A stretch of DNA of 27,216 nt from Priapulus caudatus (lineage: Eukaryota > Priapulida > Priapulimorpha > Priapulimorphida > Priapulidae), in assembly GCF_000485595.1 (NCBI RefSeq), contig NW_014577213.1:5426-32641 (forward strand), written 5' to 3'. The notes below the pieces were generated by a model. That model was not told where the DNA came from and searched no databases. It saw nothing but the letters and a program-made list of their open reading frames with translations. Position numbers and translations under genes: made by a program. Below are positions 7,354 through 17,006 of this stretch, in pieces. Each line of letters opens with the position of its first letter. Position 1 is the first letter of the stretch.

Positions 7354-10300
7354 GTTTAGAAATAATTGCTAATCTGTGCGACCATACTACTTCACTAATT
7401 TCCAGCCGCATTCAGGGACCAGTATAATTACGGGGTTACAAATATTTGCGTGCAATTCAAAGTGTCACTCTGTTCATTTGATTATTGTTAATTATATTTT
7501 ATTTTATTATATTATTATTATTCAATTTCGTACCATATAAATGCGGAAAGTGTGCCGCCAACATTTTAAATATTGCCTTAGAATACCTAGTATTTATGGA
7601 TGTCCGATACACGGTGCACGAAACTCATTTTTGTTCGTTTCCAGATCTGTTAATCATAACTATGCGTGTTAACTATAACTATGCGTGTTAACTATTACTA
7701 TGCGTGTTAACTATAACTATGCGTGTTAACTATAACTATACGTGTTATCTATAACTATGCGTGTTAACTATAACTATGCGTGTTAACTATAACTATACGT
7801 GTTAGCTATAACTATGCGTGTTAATTATAACTATGCGTGTTAACTATAACTATATGCGTGTTAACTATAACTATATGCGTGTTAACTATAACTATATGCG
7901 TGTTAACTATAACTATACGTGTTAACTATAACTATGCGTGTTAATTATAACTATGCGTGTTAACTATAACTATATGCGTGTTAACTATAACTATATGCGT
8001 ATTAACTATAACTATATGCGTGTTAACTATAACTATACGTGTTAACTATAACTATGCGTGTTAACTGTAACTATACGTGTTAACTATAACTATGCGTGTT
8101 AACTATAACTATGCGTGTTAACTATAACTATGCGTGTTAACTATAACTATATGCGTGCAGCGTGTTAACTATAACTATACGTGTTAGCTATAACTATGCG
8201 TGTTAATTATAACTATGCGTGTTAACTATAACTATATGCGTGTTAACTATAACTATATGCGTGTTAACTATAACTATATGCGTGTTAACTATAACTATAC
8301 GTGTTAACTATAACTATGCGTGTTAACTGTAACTATACGTGTTAACTATAACTATGCGTGTTAACTATAACTATGCGTGTTAACTATAACTATATGCGTG
8401 TTAACTATAACTATGCGTGTTAACTATAACTATGCGTGTTAACTATAACTATATGCGTGTTAACTATAACTATATGCGTGTTAACTATAACTATGCGTGT
8501 TAACTATAACTATGCGTGTTAACTATAACTATGCGTGTTAACTATAACTATGCGTGTTAACTATAACGTTATAGTTAACACGCATAGTTATAGTTAACAC
8601 GCATAGTTATAGTTAACACGCATAGTTATAGTTAACACGCATAGTTATAGATAACACGCATAGTTATAGTTAACACGCATAGTTATAGTTAACACGCATA
8701 GTTATAGTTAACACGTATAGTTATAGTTAACACGCATAGTTACAGTTAACACGTATAGTTATAGTTAACACGCATAGTTACAGTTAACACGCATTTATGC
8801 GTGTTAACTATAACTATATGCGTGTTAACTATAACCATGCGTGTTAACTATAACTATATGCGTGTTAACTATAACTATGCGTGTTAACTATAACTATGCG
8901 TGTTAACTATAACTATGCGGGATAACATTACAACGAGTGTAACTGCGCGTATTAACTATAACTGTAAGTGTGGACTATAACTAAGTAACCATAAGTGTTA
9001 ACTGTGTGATCAGGTCCAGCGTTTAGTCAGTTGGCGATGGAGTATGGCTACCGGCCGGTGGTGATGACAGGAGGGATGCTGGCTGCGGGAGGCATGTGTC
9101 TCAGCTATGGGGCACCCAACCTACACGTGTTGATCGGAGCCTACGGCTTGCTTGCAGGTGAGATTCCTGCCCGTTAGCCAAGGTCGCACCCACCATCTCC
9201 GTCCACCTATCCACCCGAAAGATATAAGTTATAACCACGGCTATCCTTATTACTAGATCGTGTGGTACGGTCGTTTTGTACGTGGTTTGTACTCGCGTGC
9301 GCGCCAAAATGTTAACTTTGCCGCACTTCGTTACTAAGCATCCTCTTTAGAATGTCCTGTCACAGCATTGATAGGCTAGAACTGGCTGTAAATTACACCA
9401 GTAGGGTGGACTTCTTCCATTTAGTTTCACGCGTCAATAACGTGACGATAAAACACGTCATGAACAGTGACATCACCTTCTACAGCATTTCTTTTATCTA
9501 CAACGATTGGATTTTCCACAACAATCAGCGAGTTTTAAAACTAATCAGACTTTGGGATGAGGTGCTTGGGCTGCTCAGAGCTTACACGATAGCTAATTGC
9601 TAATAGCCCGAGAAAACTGCACAAGGTCAAAAAAGGTTGAGGGAAAATATCTGTCACGCATGTACTCATACAACATTAATATCTACCATGAACAAATTTA
9701 TACAATGCAGATAATTGTTAACGTTCCAACGTATTAACGGGCTGGAACACATAACACCGGCTCTGCGTAACACATGCAGCTAAACAGTGAGTCACAGTTA
9801 CTTACCGATGTTACTCACACACTTGTAACTTGAGTGGTTTCTTGCAGGATTCGGTATCGGAATGATGAGCACACCATCTAGGGTCATCGCTGGTCTATAC
9901 TTCGACAAGCGATCCATGCTGACTACAGGTCTGGTGGCGACCGTGGAAGCCGTTGGCACCATCATCGGTCCGCTACTCTGCGTCAAACTGATCGAGGTTT
10001 ACGCCTGGAAGGGCACTCTGATAATCGTCGGTGCCATGTACCTGCAGACCGTAGCAGGTGCTGCCCTCTTCCGGGCCGTTCCCAAGTCGAATGCGCGCGC
10101 GCGCAAGACGCGATTCTTCTCTCTGCCTCGCGACGACGTCGCAAAGTTCCTCGTGTCGTGTGTGAGCACGATGACGTCGGCCGTCTATCACATCATGTGC
10201 TGCACGTTCCTCGTGCAGTACGGCACCGAGCGCGGCCTGAGTCTCGCGCGCGCCGCGCAGATGATCACGCTGCTCAACGCCAGCGTGGCCGTCACCAGCC

Positions 10301-11282
10301 TCCTCGCAGCCGCCGCCGGCGACAGACCGTGGTTCTCGCTGCCGCGCGTCACCTACCTCGGCACGGCGGCAACGGCCGCCGCCTGCTTCTTGTTGCTGGC
10401 TTCGGAGCAGCCGTGGATGTTCGCTCTGTGCTGCGTCGTTTACGGAGGCAGCATGGGCGCAGTGCTGAGTCTAGACACGCAGAAGCTGATCGAGCTGTTC
10501 GGAGCGGAACATCTGCACATGGTTTACGCGATAGACGGCCTCTTCTGTGGGTTTGGAGGTTTCATTGGACCCGTCGTTGGAGGTAAATGCTTCAAGAGAA
10601 TGCTTAGGGGTTTGTCTAGGACCACGACCACGTATTCCACTCCACTCATACACTTCAGGGTTTACACTAGATGACAGAGTTTCTAACCCCACGCTTTTCT
10701 AACCAAACACCTATAAATGTAGGATTAGATGTAGATATATAAGTAGGTGTGGATGTATGGTAGGTGTAGATGTAGATGTAGGATTAGGCGTAGAAGTGGA
10801 ATCACAGATAGATGTAGATGTAGATTTGCACGTACATGTAGAATTAGGTGTAGATGTACGTGTACATGTAGAATAAAATGTAAAAGCAGATTTACATGTA
10901 GAATAAGATGTAATGTAGATGCTAAAGCAGATGTAAACTTTATCTACATGCAAATGTTAATAAAGAGTAGTACAGTAGATGTAAAGTAAAGGTAAATGGA
11001 GAATTATATGTAAAGTAGATGTAAATATGGACTGACGTACACATAGACATGAATGCGAAAATACAACTAACGAAATGTACATCTTGCACTCAGTGTCATA
11101 CAAACGTGTACTAACGTCTGTACTTCACTTGTATAGGTATGCTGATAGACTACAGTGGAAACTCACGCGCAGCGTTCTACACGTGTGGAGCCATGGCCGC
11201 TATCACCACAGCGTTGCTCTACACTGTCTTCTACATGGACACCAGGCAGAAGCATGCAAGAGAGGAAGAAGTAACAGCCTAG
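6837..11282 (+). CDS. MCT/SLC16-like monocarboxylate transporter (4 exons, in-frame TAA in exon 1)
   Basis: Spliced gene of the major facilitator superfamily, monocarboxylate transporter family: 12-helix plasma-membrane carriers, many moving lactate, pyruvate or related acids with protons. Exons: 6837-7353, 9014-9157, 9848-10582, 11137-11282, total 1542 nt; every intron is phase 1. The ATG at 6837 has A at -3. Visible in order: a hydrophilic N-terminus of about 115 residues with an internal LGNQE repeat; the family signature DHGWAWMV (115-122) opening helix 1; helix 2 (VGSLQFGISLLLGPAFS); GYRPVVMTGG; the YFDKRSMLTTGL segment; a short central loop; AAGDRPW with the helix-8 Asp-Arg pair; and a final helix before the stop at 11280-11282. 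The central loop is much shorter than in many family members. Codon 160 is TAA where the family has Trp, so as assembled the gene is interrupted. Substrate cannot be inferred. Confidence 0.85.
7313..7318 (+). promoter_or_regulatory. Perfect GTAAGT splice-donor sequence overlapping the in-frame TAA
   Basis: GC|GTAAGT at 7313-7318 is an ideal 5' splice site and contains the TAA. If used with the exon 2 acceptor (9013/9014) the junction is out of frame and meets TAG after four codons. Use of this donor therefore also gives a protein truncated after helix 1. Confidence 0.6.
7650..9003. repeat. 19-bp minisatellite with an internally inverted block (MCT intron 1)
   Basis: Array of a 19-bp unit, TAACTATAACTATGCGTGT, with 21-bp variants (an extra TA before TGCG), ACGTG variants and AATTA variants arranged in recurring higher-order groups. 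Forward units run from 7650 to 8567. At AACGTT (8567/8568) the orientation flips, inverted units run to about 8795, then forward units resume and decay by about 9003. The array fills most of intron 1 of the MCT-like gene. Confidence 0.97.
9014..9157 (+). CDS. MCT-like exon 2
   Basis: A CAG acceptor at 9011-9013 and a CAG|GTGAGA donor at 9157/9158 flank 144 nt encoding the end of helix 2, the GYRP loop, helix 3 (VVMTGGMLAAGGMCLSYG) and the start of helix 4. Phase 1 at both ends matches its neighbours. The spacing and motifs fit MCT proteins. Confidence 0.88.
9158..9847 (+). other. MCT intron 2
   Basis: 690 bp, GTGAGA..TTGCAG. A 252-nt open frame at 9352-9603 shows no recognisable family. No repeats seen. 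Confidence 0.7.
9848..10582 (+). CDS. MCT-like exon 3
   Basis: 735-nt exon from TTGCAG|GATTC to GGAG|gtaaat. It encodes helices 4 to 11: GFGIGMMSTPSRVIAGLYF, the helix-5 GTIIGPLL, YAWKGTLIIVGAMYLQ, a short basic loop (NARARKTR), VSCVSTMTSAVYHIMCC, the conserved AAGDRPW, and the FGAEHLHMVYAIDG..GFGGFIGPVVGG end. Its last 380 bases are duplicated at 1-380. Confidence 0.93.
10583..11136 (+). other. MCT intron 3
   Basis: 554 bp, ending CTTGTATAG. Contains the GTAGAT hexamer array at 10716-10985; its first 527 bases are duplicated at 381-901. Confidence 0.8.
10716..10985. repeat. Degenerate GTAGAT hexamer satellite (copy 2)
   Basis: Same array as 514-765, inside MCT intron 3, with small length differences between the two copies. 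Confidence 0.8.
11137..11282 (+). CDS. MCT-like exon 4 (last coding exon)
   Basis: Follows TTGTATAG. It reads GMLIDYSGNSRAAFYTCG, then AMAAITTALLYTVFYM (helix 12) and a short charged tail DTRQKHAREEEVTA before TAG. The GxLxDxxGxxxxAFYxxG pattern is the hallmark of the last MCT exon. No AATAAA is seen within about 800 bases downstream. Confidence 0.92.
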
Positions 11283-11498
11283 ACCCAACGCTAGAGTAGA
11301 AGTTGCTGCTGATGCTTCACACTCACCGATGCAAGGATTAGCAAACAGCGTACCTATGTAGTTATAATTTCTGTCGTTCGGCCCGAAACACTGAATGCAT
11401 TATTAGTTAATAGTTATAAACAGCACCACATCGAGGGTTGTACTCGTACCTGAAGGGCAACCTATGTATGTAACATCCACGAGAGCCGTCAGAGTGAC
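11283..11498. other. 3' flank of the MCT-like gene
   Basis: Presumed 3' UTR and flank; no further feature seen. Confidence 0.4.
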
Positions 11499-11509
11499 TT
11501 AAGCCGGGC

Positions 11510-11577
11510 GCACACGGTGAGATTCCTGCTGAGCACGGACCCTGAGTTTCATGCTCAGCACGAATCTCACCGTGTGC
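11510..11577. repeat. Near-perfect hairpin within the PIF-like terminus
   Basis: 26-base arms (11510-11535 and 11552-11577) differ at one position, around a 16-base loop. The arms are the family's terminal-repeat sequence in inverted orientation. Confidence 0.85.
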
Positions 11578-12280
11578 GCGGTCGATTTATGTGAATAATC
11601 TTGCGGTATGCGAGAATCTTGCTTACACTCATTCAGTGGCAGCGCATTTTGATTGGTTCTCACTCCGTGGCGGCGCGTTTTGATTGGTTCCGCCATTTTG
11701 ATCAGTCACATCACCTACAGTGGCACCCGCTCGTAAGATCCGTGCTCGTGAGATTCTCGTAAGATCTCTCGTAAGATCCGTGCTCAGCAGGAATCTCACC
11801 GTGTGCGTGTGTGTGAGATTCCTGCTGAGCACGAAACCAGTACCGGATTATCAATGGGGCAAAGGGGGCATTTGCCCCTGACCCTACAAGTCGACTGGCC
11901 CTAAAGTGTTGACTAAAAAATAATAATGTTTTGTGCTTTCTACTTGTTTTCATTTTCTCCGTGTTTTGTGGTGTACATTACAGCAGCTAGGATTAATATT
12001 CACTTTAAATACATACTCTCTGTCACGTTCAGTAATGTATCTGATGTTTATGTTTTCTACCACTTGGTGTCAGTAGCAGTAGTACCACCACGGCCATAAT
12101 GTAATGCAACGCAGAATAAATATTGTCAACTTTATCTACGATCATCTGCTTATCTATTCACCATAATCATCACCAGAAGACGCTACACTCTCAAATTTTA
12201 TTAATTATACCTTGTTTCTCGAGGCTAGTGAATGAAATAAGTTTGTCAATTATAGATTTTTTTCTTGTTTGTTGCATAAA

Positions 12281-15039
12281 ATGTACAAAAAGGCTAAATG
12301 GGGTGCATAGAAGGTGCGAGAAAAACAAGAGACAGATTCGTCTAGATGCAGAACTATCCAAAACACCAAAGATAGACAGGTTTTTCATAAAACCAAAGAG
12401 TACTACTTCATCACAAGGTGATGATGGTGCTGTTTCTACCGGTGTTGTCACTGAGAATACTAAACTTATAACCGACAACGTAGAACCCAAAGTTCAAGAA
12501 CTGGATCGTCCATGTGCTGATGACATTGATGTCGAAGATCAGGACTCAGAGGACGAGCAAGAGCAAGCTGGTCTCACGCTTCCAGGAACACAAGATGATC
12601 TTGGACTATGGATCCGTGAAGACATCAAAGAAGATTCAAGATGTTTCTGGATTACAAAAGGTTCCTCAAGTTGCCAACATCGTCAGGACCCTTTTTATGC
12701 ATCGGTGAGGACTGATGGGAAAGTGAAACGATGTTGTACACGATCAATGTTCCCACGGGTTCATAACCCAACAAGAAACCAAGTTATTCGTGATTGGCTA
12801 TGCTACTCGCCATCGAAGGGTACTCTCTTCTGCTTCACATGTGTCCTGCTTTCCAAAGAGACTGGTGGTCAATTCTGCACTGGATTTTCTGATTGGAAGC
12901 ATGCTGAGCGTTCAATCTCCCGGCACGAAATCAGTGATCATCATCTAGATGCTGTCCGATCAATGGTAATGCGCTCCAATTCGAAAGGCCGGATAGACCA
13001 TGAACTGGTGAAGCAACAGGAATGTACATCTAGATATTGGCGAGATGTATTGAAGCGAGTTGTTGTTGTCATCAATTTGCTTGCAGCAAGGGGTTTGGCA
13101 TTTCGTGGCAGGGATGAGACGATCGGTTCAACACATAATGGCAACTTCTTGGGTGTTCTGGAAGCCATTTCCCAGTTCGATCCATTCTTGGCACAGCATC
13201 TGACACAGTATGGGAATACTGGACGTGGTCATGTTTCCTACCTGTCGTCTACAATATGTGACGAATTGATTGCACTTCTTGCGCAAAAAGTTCTCAATAG
13301 CATTGTTTTGGAAGTAAAGGCTGCCAAATACTATTCAGTCTCCGTTGATTGAACACCTGACATTACACATTGCGATCACTTAACGGTTATACTGCGCTAT
13401 GTCACTCCTGCTGGGCCTGTGGAACGATTTCTTCAGTTTATCCCAATTGAAAGCCATACTGGTGACTGGTGAGAGCTTGGGAACAGTACTGTTATCTCTA
13501 TTGGACAGGTTAGGTATCGACCTTGCTTATTGTCGTGGTCAATCATATGACAGGGGCGTGTACAGGGGGGGGGGTCCAGGGAGTTCGGACCCCCCCTGCT
13601 CGCGCAGAAAACGCATCTAAGGGGGTCTAATTTCAAAATTTTGACCCCCCCTTCACGGGCTCGCAGGTTTGGGTTACGGTTAGACTCCCCCTGGTACAAC
13701 TCCTGTACACGCCCCTGTATGACAACGCCTCAAACATGAGTGGCATATACAATGGTATGCAGGCATTCATCAATGGCAAGAACAAATTAGCCGTGTACAT
13801 ACCTTGTGCAGGACATTCATTGAATCTAGCTGTGAAATCAGCTGTGGACTGTTGCCCTGTAAAGGCTGTTGCTATTCGCTTCTTTGACTTTGTGCAAAAG
13901 CTGTATGTCTTCTTCTCACAGTCAACCCACCGTTGGAAAGTGCTCACTAATGCTTTGTCCAATACTCCAGTAGTCAAACGGCTATGTGCCACGAGATGGT
14001 ATGCACATGCAGATGCTACCAAGGCAATACGGTGTGGGTATTCAGCGATCAAGAAAGCACTGGAAGAACTAATAGATGAACAAAGCAGAAACCAGAGTGT
14101 CGTTTCGAAGCAACCGGTCTAGTAACCAGCATGGAGAATCTGGAAACTGGGATCATGGCTTCACTCTGGGATGAAGTTCTCCAGCGTTTCAACACCATAA
14201 ACGTTATGCTCCAATATCCAAAGATCGACCTTAACTCTGCCATTTGCCTCTTTGATAGTCTAATAGAATTCACTGGCTATCAACGTGCAAGATTCACCTT
14301 CTTCAAACAGAAGGGTCAAGAGCTAACAGAAAGCAATGAGTATCCCGAGGAGAACAGACGAAAACGGAAACGAAACACTCAAATGGATACCTATGTTCTT
14401 TATCATGATGCTCCTGGAACAACAGAAAATAGTGAAGTGGAAACGCCATCGGATCGTTTTCGTGTTGACAGTTTCCTGCCTGTCATAGACAAACTACAGT
14501 TGGCCCTGACAAAGCGCCGTGCAGCCTATTTTAACCATCAGTGGGAAATTTGGGTTCCTCCGAAGGCTAACTAGCATTTCTGCTGAAGAAATGGACAAGT
14601 ATGCAAAGGTATTGGTGGATAGTTATCCAAGTGACCTTGAACCTAAGCTCTCCAGTGAACTCCTCTTATTTTCCTCCATTCTGAAGTCAGATTTTGCATC
14701 TGAAGGTGACTACCTGTCCTCCAAGCAAAATGACGCTCCAGAGATTTGGATGCATCGCGTGATGATGGGCAACCCAGCACTTCGAAATTCTCTTCCAAAC
14801 GTTGGCACCATGCTCTCAATATTCTTATCTCTGATGATGACTAACTCAGTAACTGCAGCGGTGAGAGATCATTCAGTGTTCTCAAGAGAGTGAAAAACTA
14901 CCTGCGCGCCAGCATGGGACAACATAAAATGTCTAATCTGTCATTCCTGAGCATTGAACATGGTATGATGGACTTGTTAGATATGGATGAACTCATCTCG
15001 TGCTTTGCTACACTTAAATCTCGAAAAGTATCTCTGTAA
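12281..15039 (+). pseudogene. hAT transposase (ZMYM1/DUF4371-like), decayed
   Basis: Related to cut-and-paste transposases of the hAT superfamily, often annotated as zinc finger MYM-type protein 1-like. Segments in order: LSKTPKIDRFF N-terminus; the DLGLWI..CQHRQDPFY and FCFTCVLLSK..GFSDWKHAERSISRHE zinc-finger (TTF-like) region; the RNase H-fold start ending SVSVD; RGQSYD and NMSG..PCAGHSLNL; LCATRWYAH; and the C-terminal dimerisation region ending ERSFSVLKRVKNYLRASM. It is broken by a TGA at 13350-13352 (SVD*TPD), a frameshift at about 13465 caused by a tandem 7-bp duplication, further frameshifts near 14090, 14535 and 14862, and the MITE at 13551-13717. The last stop is TAA at 15037-15039. 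The N-terminal start is uncertain; an ATG at 12281 is in another frame. Clearly non-functional. Confidence 0.9.
13551..13717. mobile_element. 167-bp G-rich MITE (copy C) inside the hAT transposase
   Basis: Perfect 16-bp terminal inverted repeats CAGGGGCGTGTACAGG with a direct duplication TATGA at 13546-13550 and 13718-13722. Removing the element and one TATGA joins the conserved RGQSYD to NASNMSG in frame, proving the insertion. The interior, with oligo-G/C runs and CTGCTCGCGCAGAAAACGCATC, is shared with copy A at 1716-1880. CAGGGG ends suggest hAT, but the 5-bp duplication (7 bp if CA is counted as target) is not the usual 8 bp, so the superfamily is open. Confidence 0.92.
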
Positions 15040-15359
15040 AAGTGCTTCTGTAAACAAATTGTGCTTTGTATTAAAAAAGTCATATTAAAATAATAAAATG
15101 TTGAAAGTATATATTCTTGCTTATGGGAAGGGGTGCAGGTGGATGGGCGGCCCAAATATATGATATGCCCCCGGCCCAGGCAACTGTTAATCCGGCTCAG
15201 CAGGAATCTCACCGTGTGCGAGGTTGTGCGATTCCTGCTGAGCACGAAACTCACGCTCCGTGCTCAGCATAAAGCTCACTGTGTGCGCCCGACTTTAGCA
15301 TCCCGTTCACATCTAGCAGTCCGGTCTCACGCTCTGCATGCAGAGACTCCTGCAGTTAA

Positions 15360-15730
15360 GCTGTGGACACACTACGCAATTTTTCAGGTGATTGGGTTGC
15401 CTGACTCAATCGCCGGCGATGGAGTCGGGCGACTGAGTGGACACACTAGGCGATTTTCAGCGCGATTTATTGGCAATTTTTCTCCCGCTGCAACACTAAA
15501 ACACTTGCGCCACATAGATTGATAGTCACATGATTGAAAATGGCACCGTTTGATTGGCTGATGAATTGTACAATCGGGCGACTCATTCGCCGACCCGGAC
15601 ACACTAGGCGATTGTAGTTGCGTCACTCAAATAATGGCACGATTTTATCAATCATGTTTGATTCGGGCGACTGAGGGCGACTCAGTCGCCCGACTCAATT
15701 GCCTGAAAAATCGCCTAGTGTGTCCACAGC
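15360..15730. mobile_element. 371-bp MITE with long terminal inverted repeats
   Basis: Left GCTGTGGACACACTACGCAA and right ..GCCTAGTGTGTCCACAGC are inverted; the match continues through TTTTTCAGG and ATTG..GCC for about 55 bp. Shorter GGGCGACT and GGACACACTAGGCGATT repeats occur inside. No open frame of note. No clear target duplication (flanks TTAA / CAAAG). Confidence 0.85.
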
Positions 15731-16168
15731 CAAAGTCAGAGGTCTGCCTCGCAATGGGTTTCACATGGAGATGGAACGAAGAGCTGTCTGTGGAGCAGCT
15801 TTAGCACGACCAAGGGTGGCAAGCGCCAGCCAACACACAAGCCTACCTTACCTAGATCAGCCCCTCGGCTATCAGGAAACGGACACGGTGTCCCTTAGAA
15901 CCGATGAATGGATTTAAGGATCATCGCCAGAGTCACGCAGGAGGACACATTGGTTTCCTGGATGCACCCATTGATGAGGAACGAATGAAAGTAGAGACAC
16001 TCATCACTCATCCCAGCGGAGACTGATAGTGATAAGATAGAAACTGTAAGATAGCTGCATATAAACTGACGCAGCATTCACATGCGACAAAAAAAAACAC
16101 CACACAAGAAACATGCGACAGAAATGGCAATCGTAGTGTGTATGCCGGTAAATAACCAACGAAGACTG
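15731..16168. other. Unique sequence, no gene seen
   Basis: Short frames only, none with a recognisable family or splice context. Confidence 0.4.
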
Positions 16169-16244
16169 CAGACTTGCGACAGAAATAAAGAAGCTACGAT
16201 AGAAACAATGCTTTCGTCGCTTCTTTATCTCTGTCGCATGTCTG
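16169..16244. repeat. 76-nt hairpin with 26-bp stem
   Basis: CAGACTTGCGACAGAAATAA..GAAGC (16169-16194) and GCTTCTTTATC..GTCGCATGTCTG (16219-16244) pair at 24 of 26 positions with a 24-nt loop. The size is like a microRNA precursor. The ACATGCGACAGAAAT motif also occurs singly at about 16109, which favours a small repeat element instead. Confidence 0.6.
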
Positions 16245-16339
16245 TAGTGTTTGACATAAAAACATTCGCTCCCGAGTCCCGAGTGTAAACATATATCCAC
16301 TATATAGCTATAAGAAACGATCATACATCAAATGACCAT

Positions 16340-16638
16340 GAGCGCGTTTGTTTGGGACGAATCCGTCGGATCGCGATCATGTGATCCTGATCCGACAAAA
16401 CAAACGCACTCACTTTCAACGGTTCACGTTTTGCTATGACCTATCACGTGATGGTTCATAACAAAGAACAAGCTGTGATTGGCTGAGGCGCGGGCCGCCA
16501 TATTGGATCCCATTCGAATCCACTTCGCTAGCTGGGTCGGGTTCGGTGGATCGAGATCCGTGGATCCGACCAAACAAACAGTCAGATCAACGAATCCATT
16601 GGATCGAGATCAGTGGATCCGACCAAACAAACGCGCCC
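16340..16638 (+). mobile_element. MITE, GCGCGTTTGTTTGG family, copy 1
   Basis: Bounded by GAGCGCGTTTGTTTGG and CCAAACAAACGCGCCC, with GGATCCACGGATCTCGATCC-type subterminal repeats in both orientations. The interior contains GTGATTGGCTGAGG and CCGCCATATTGG. Possible CAT duplication (16337-16339, 16639-16641). It is the inverted homologue of 16703-17003. Confidence 0.82.
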
Positions 16639-16702
16639 CATATATGCAGCACATACGTCTTAACACCTGTTTATTGGTGTTAGTCAGTTTGATAGTCTCT
16701 TA

Positions 16703-17003
16703 GGGCGCGTTTGTTTGGTCGGATCCACGGATCTCGATCCACTGGATCCGTGGATCTGACTGTTTATTTCGTCGGATCCACGAATCTCGATCCACCGAAC
16801 CCGACCCTGCTAGCTAGGTGGATTCGAAGGGGATCCAATATGGCGTCCCGCACCTCAGCCAATCATAGCTTGTTCTTTGTTATGAACCATCCTGTGATAG
16901 GTCACAGCAAAACACGAATGGCTGAAAGTGAGTTTGCGTTCGTTTGGGTTAGGGTTCGATCCAGTGGATCGAGATCCGTGGATCCGACCAAACAAACACG
17001 CCC
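16703..17003 (-). mobile_element. MITE, GCGCGTTTGTTTGG family, copy 2 (inverted)
   Basis: Starts GGGCGCGTTTGTTTGGTC and ends CCAAACAAACACGCCC, flanked on both sides by TTA (16700-16702, 17004-17006), the PIF/Harbinger-type duplication. Its interior is the reverse complement of copy 1 over most of its length, including the GCTAGCTAGG/CTAGCTGGG and CCATATTGG blocks. No coding capacity. Confidence 0.88.
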
Positions 17004-17006
17004 TTA

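Larger units (their letters stand above)
11838..15200 (+). mobile_element. hAT-family DNA transposon remnant
   Basis: The left end CAGTACCGGATTATCAATGG with a GGGGGCATTTGCCCCTG subterminal block pairs with the right end GTTAATCCGG preceded by a GCCCCCGGCCCAGG block. CAG..CCGGATT ends with a GGGCA..TGCCC block are typical of hAT elements carrying ZMYM1-like transposases. The exact right boundary is unclear. About 50 bp of PIF-like flank is repeated on both sides, and no 8-bp target duplication is visible. It encloses the transposase pseudogene at 12281-15039. Confidence 0.7.
11502..15294. mobile_element. PIF/Harbinger-like MITE(s) hosting a hAT element
   Basis: The left terminus AGCCGGGCGCACAC (from 11502) and right terminus GTGTGCGCCCGACT (to 15294) are inverted repeats flanked on both sides by TTA (11499-11501 and 15295-15297). 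A 3-bp TTA duplication is characteristic of PIF/Harbinger. The terminal motif continues as GGTGAGATTCCTGCTGAGCAC and recurs several times on each side (11510-11577, 11781-11837, 15197-15250), so this may be a cluster of overlapping copies rather than one element. The hAT remnant (11838 to about 15200) lies inside. Confidence 0.65.

Noticed and set aside
7650-8925. CRISPR array or telomeric repeat
   Set aside because: Units are contiguous without unique spacers, the host is an animal, and the 19-bp unit is not a known telomere motif; it is an intronic minisatellite.
9352-9603. 83-aa ORF inside MCT intron 2
   Set aside because: No recognisable domain and it lies within a well-defined intron; likely chance.
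12123-12280. Extension of the hAT transposase frame to 12123
   Set aside because: It begins with TTG and encodes no recognisable transposase sequence; homology begins near LSKTPKIDRFF.
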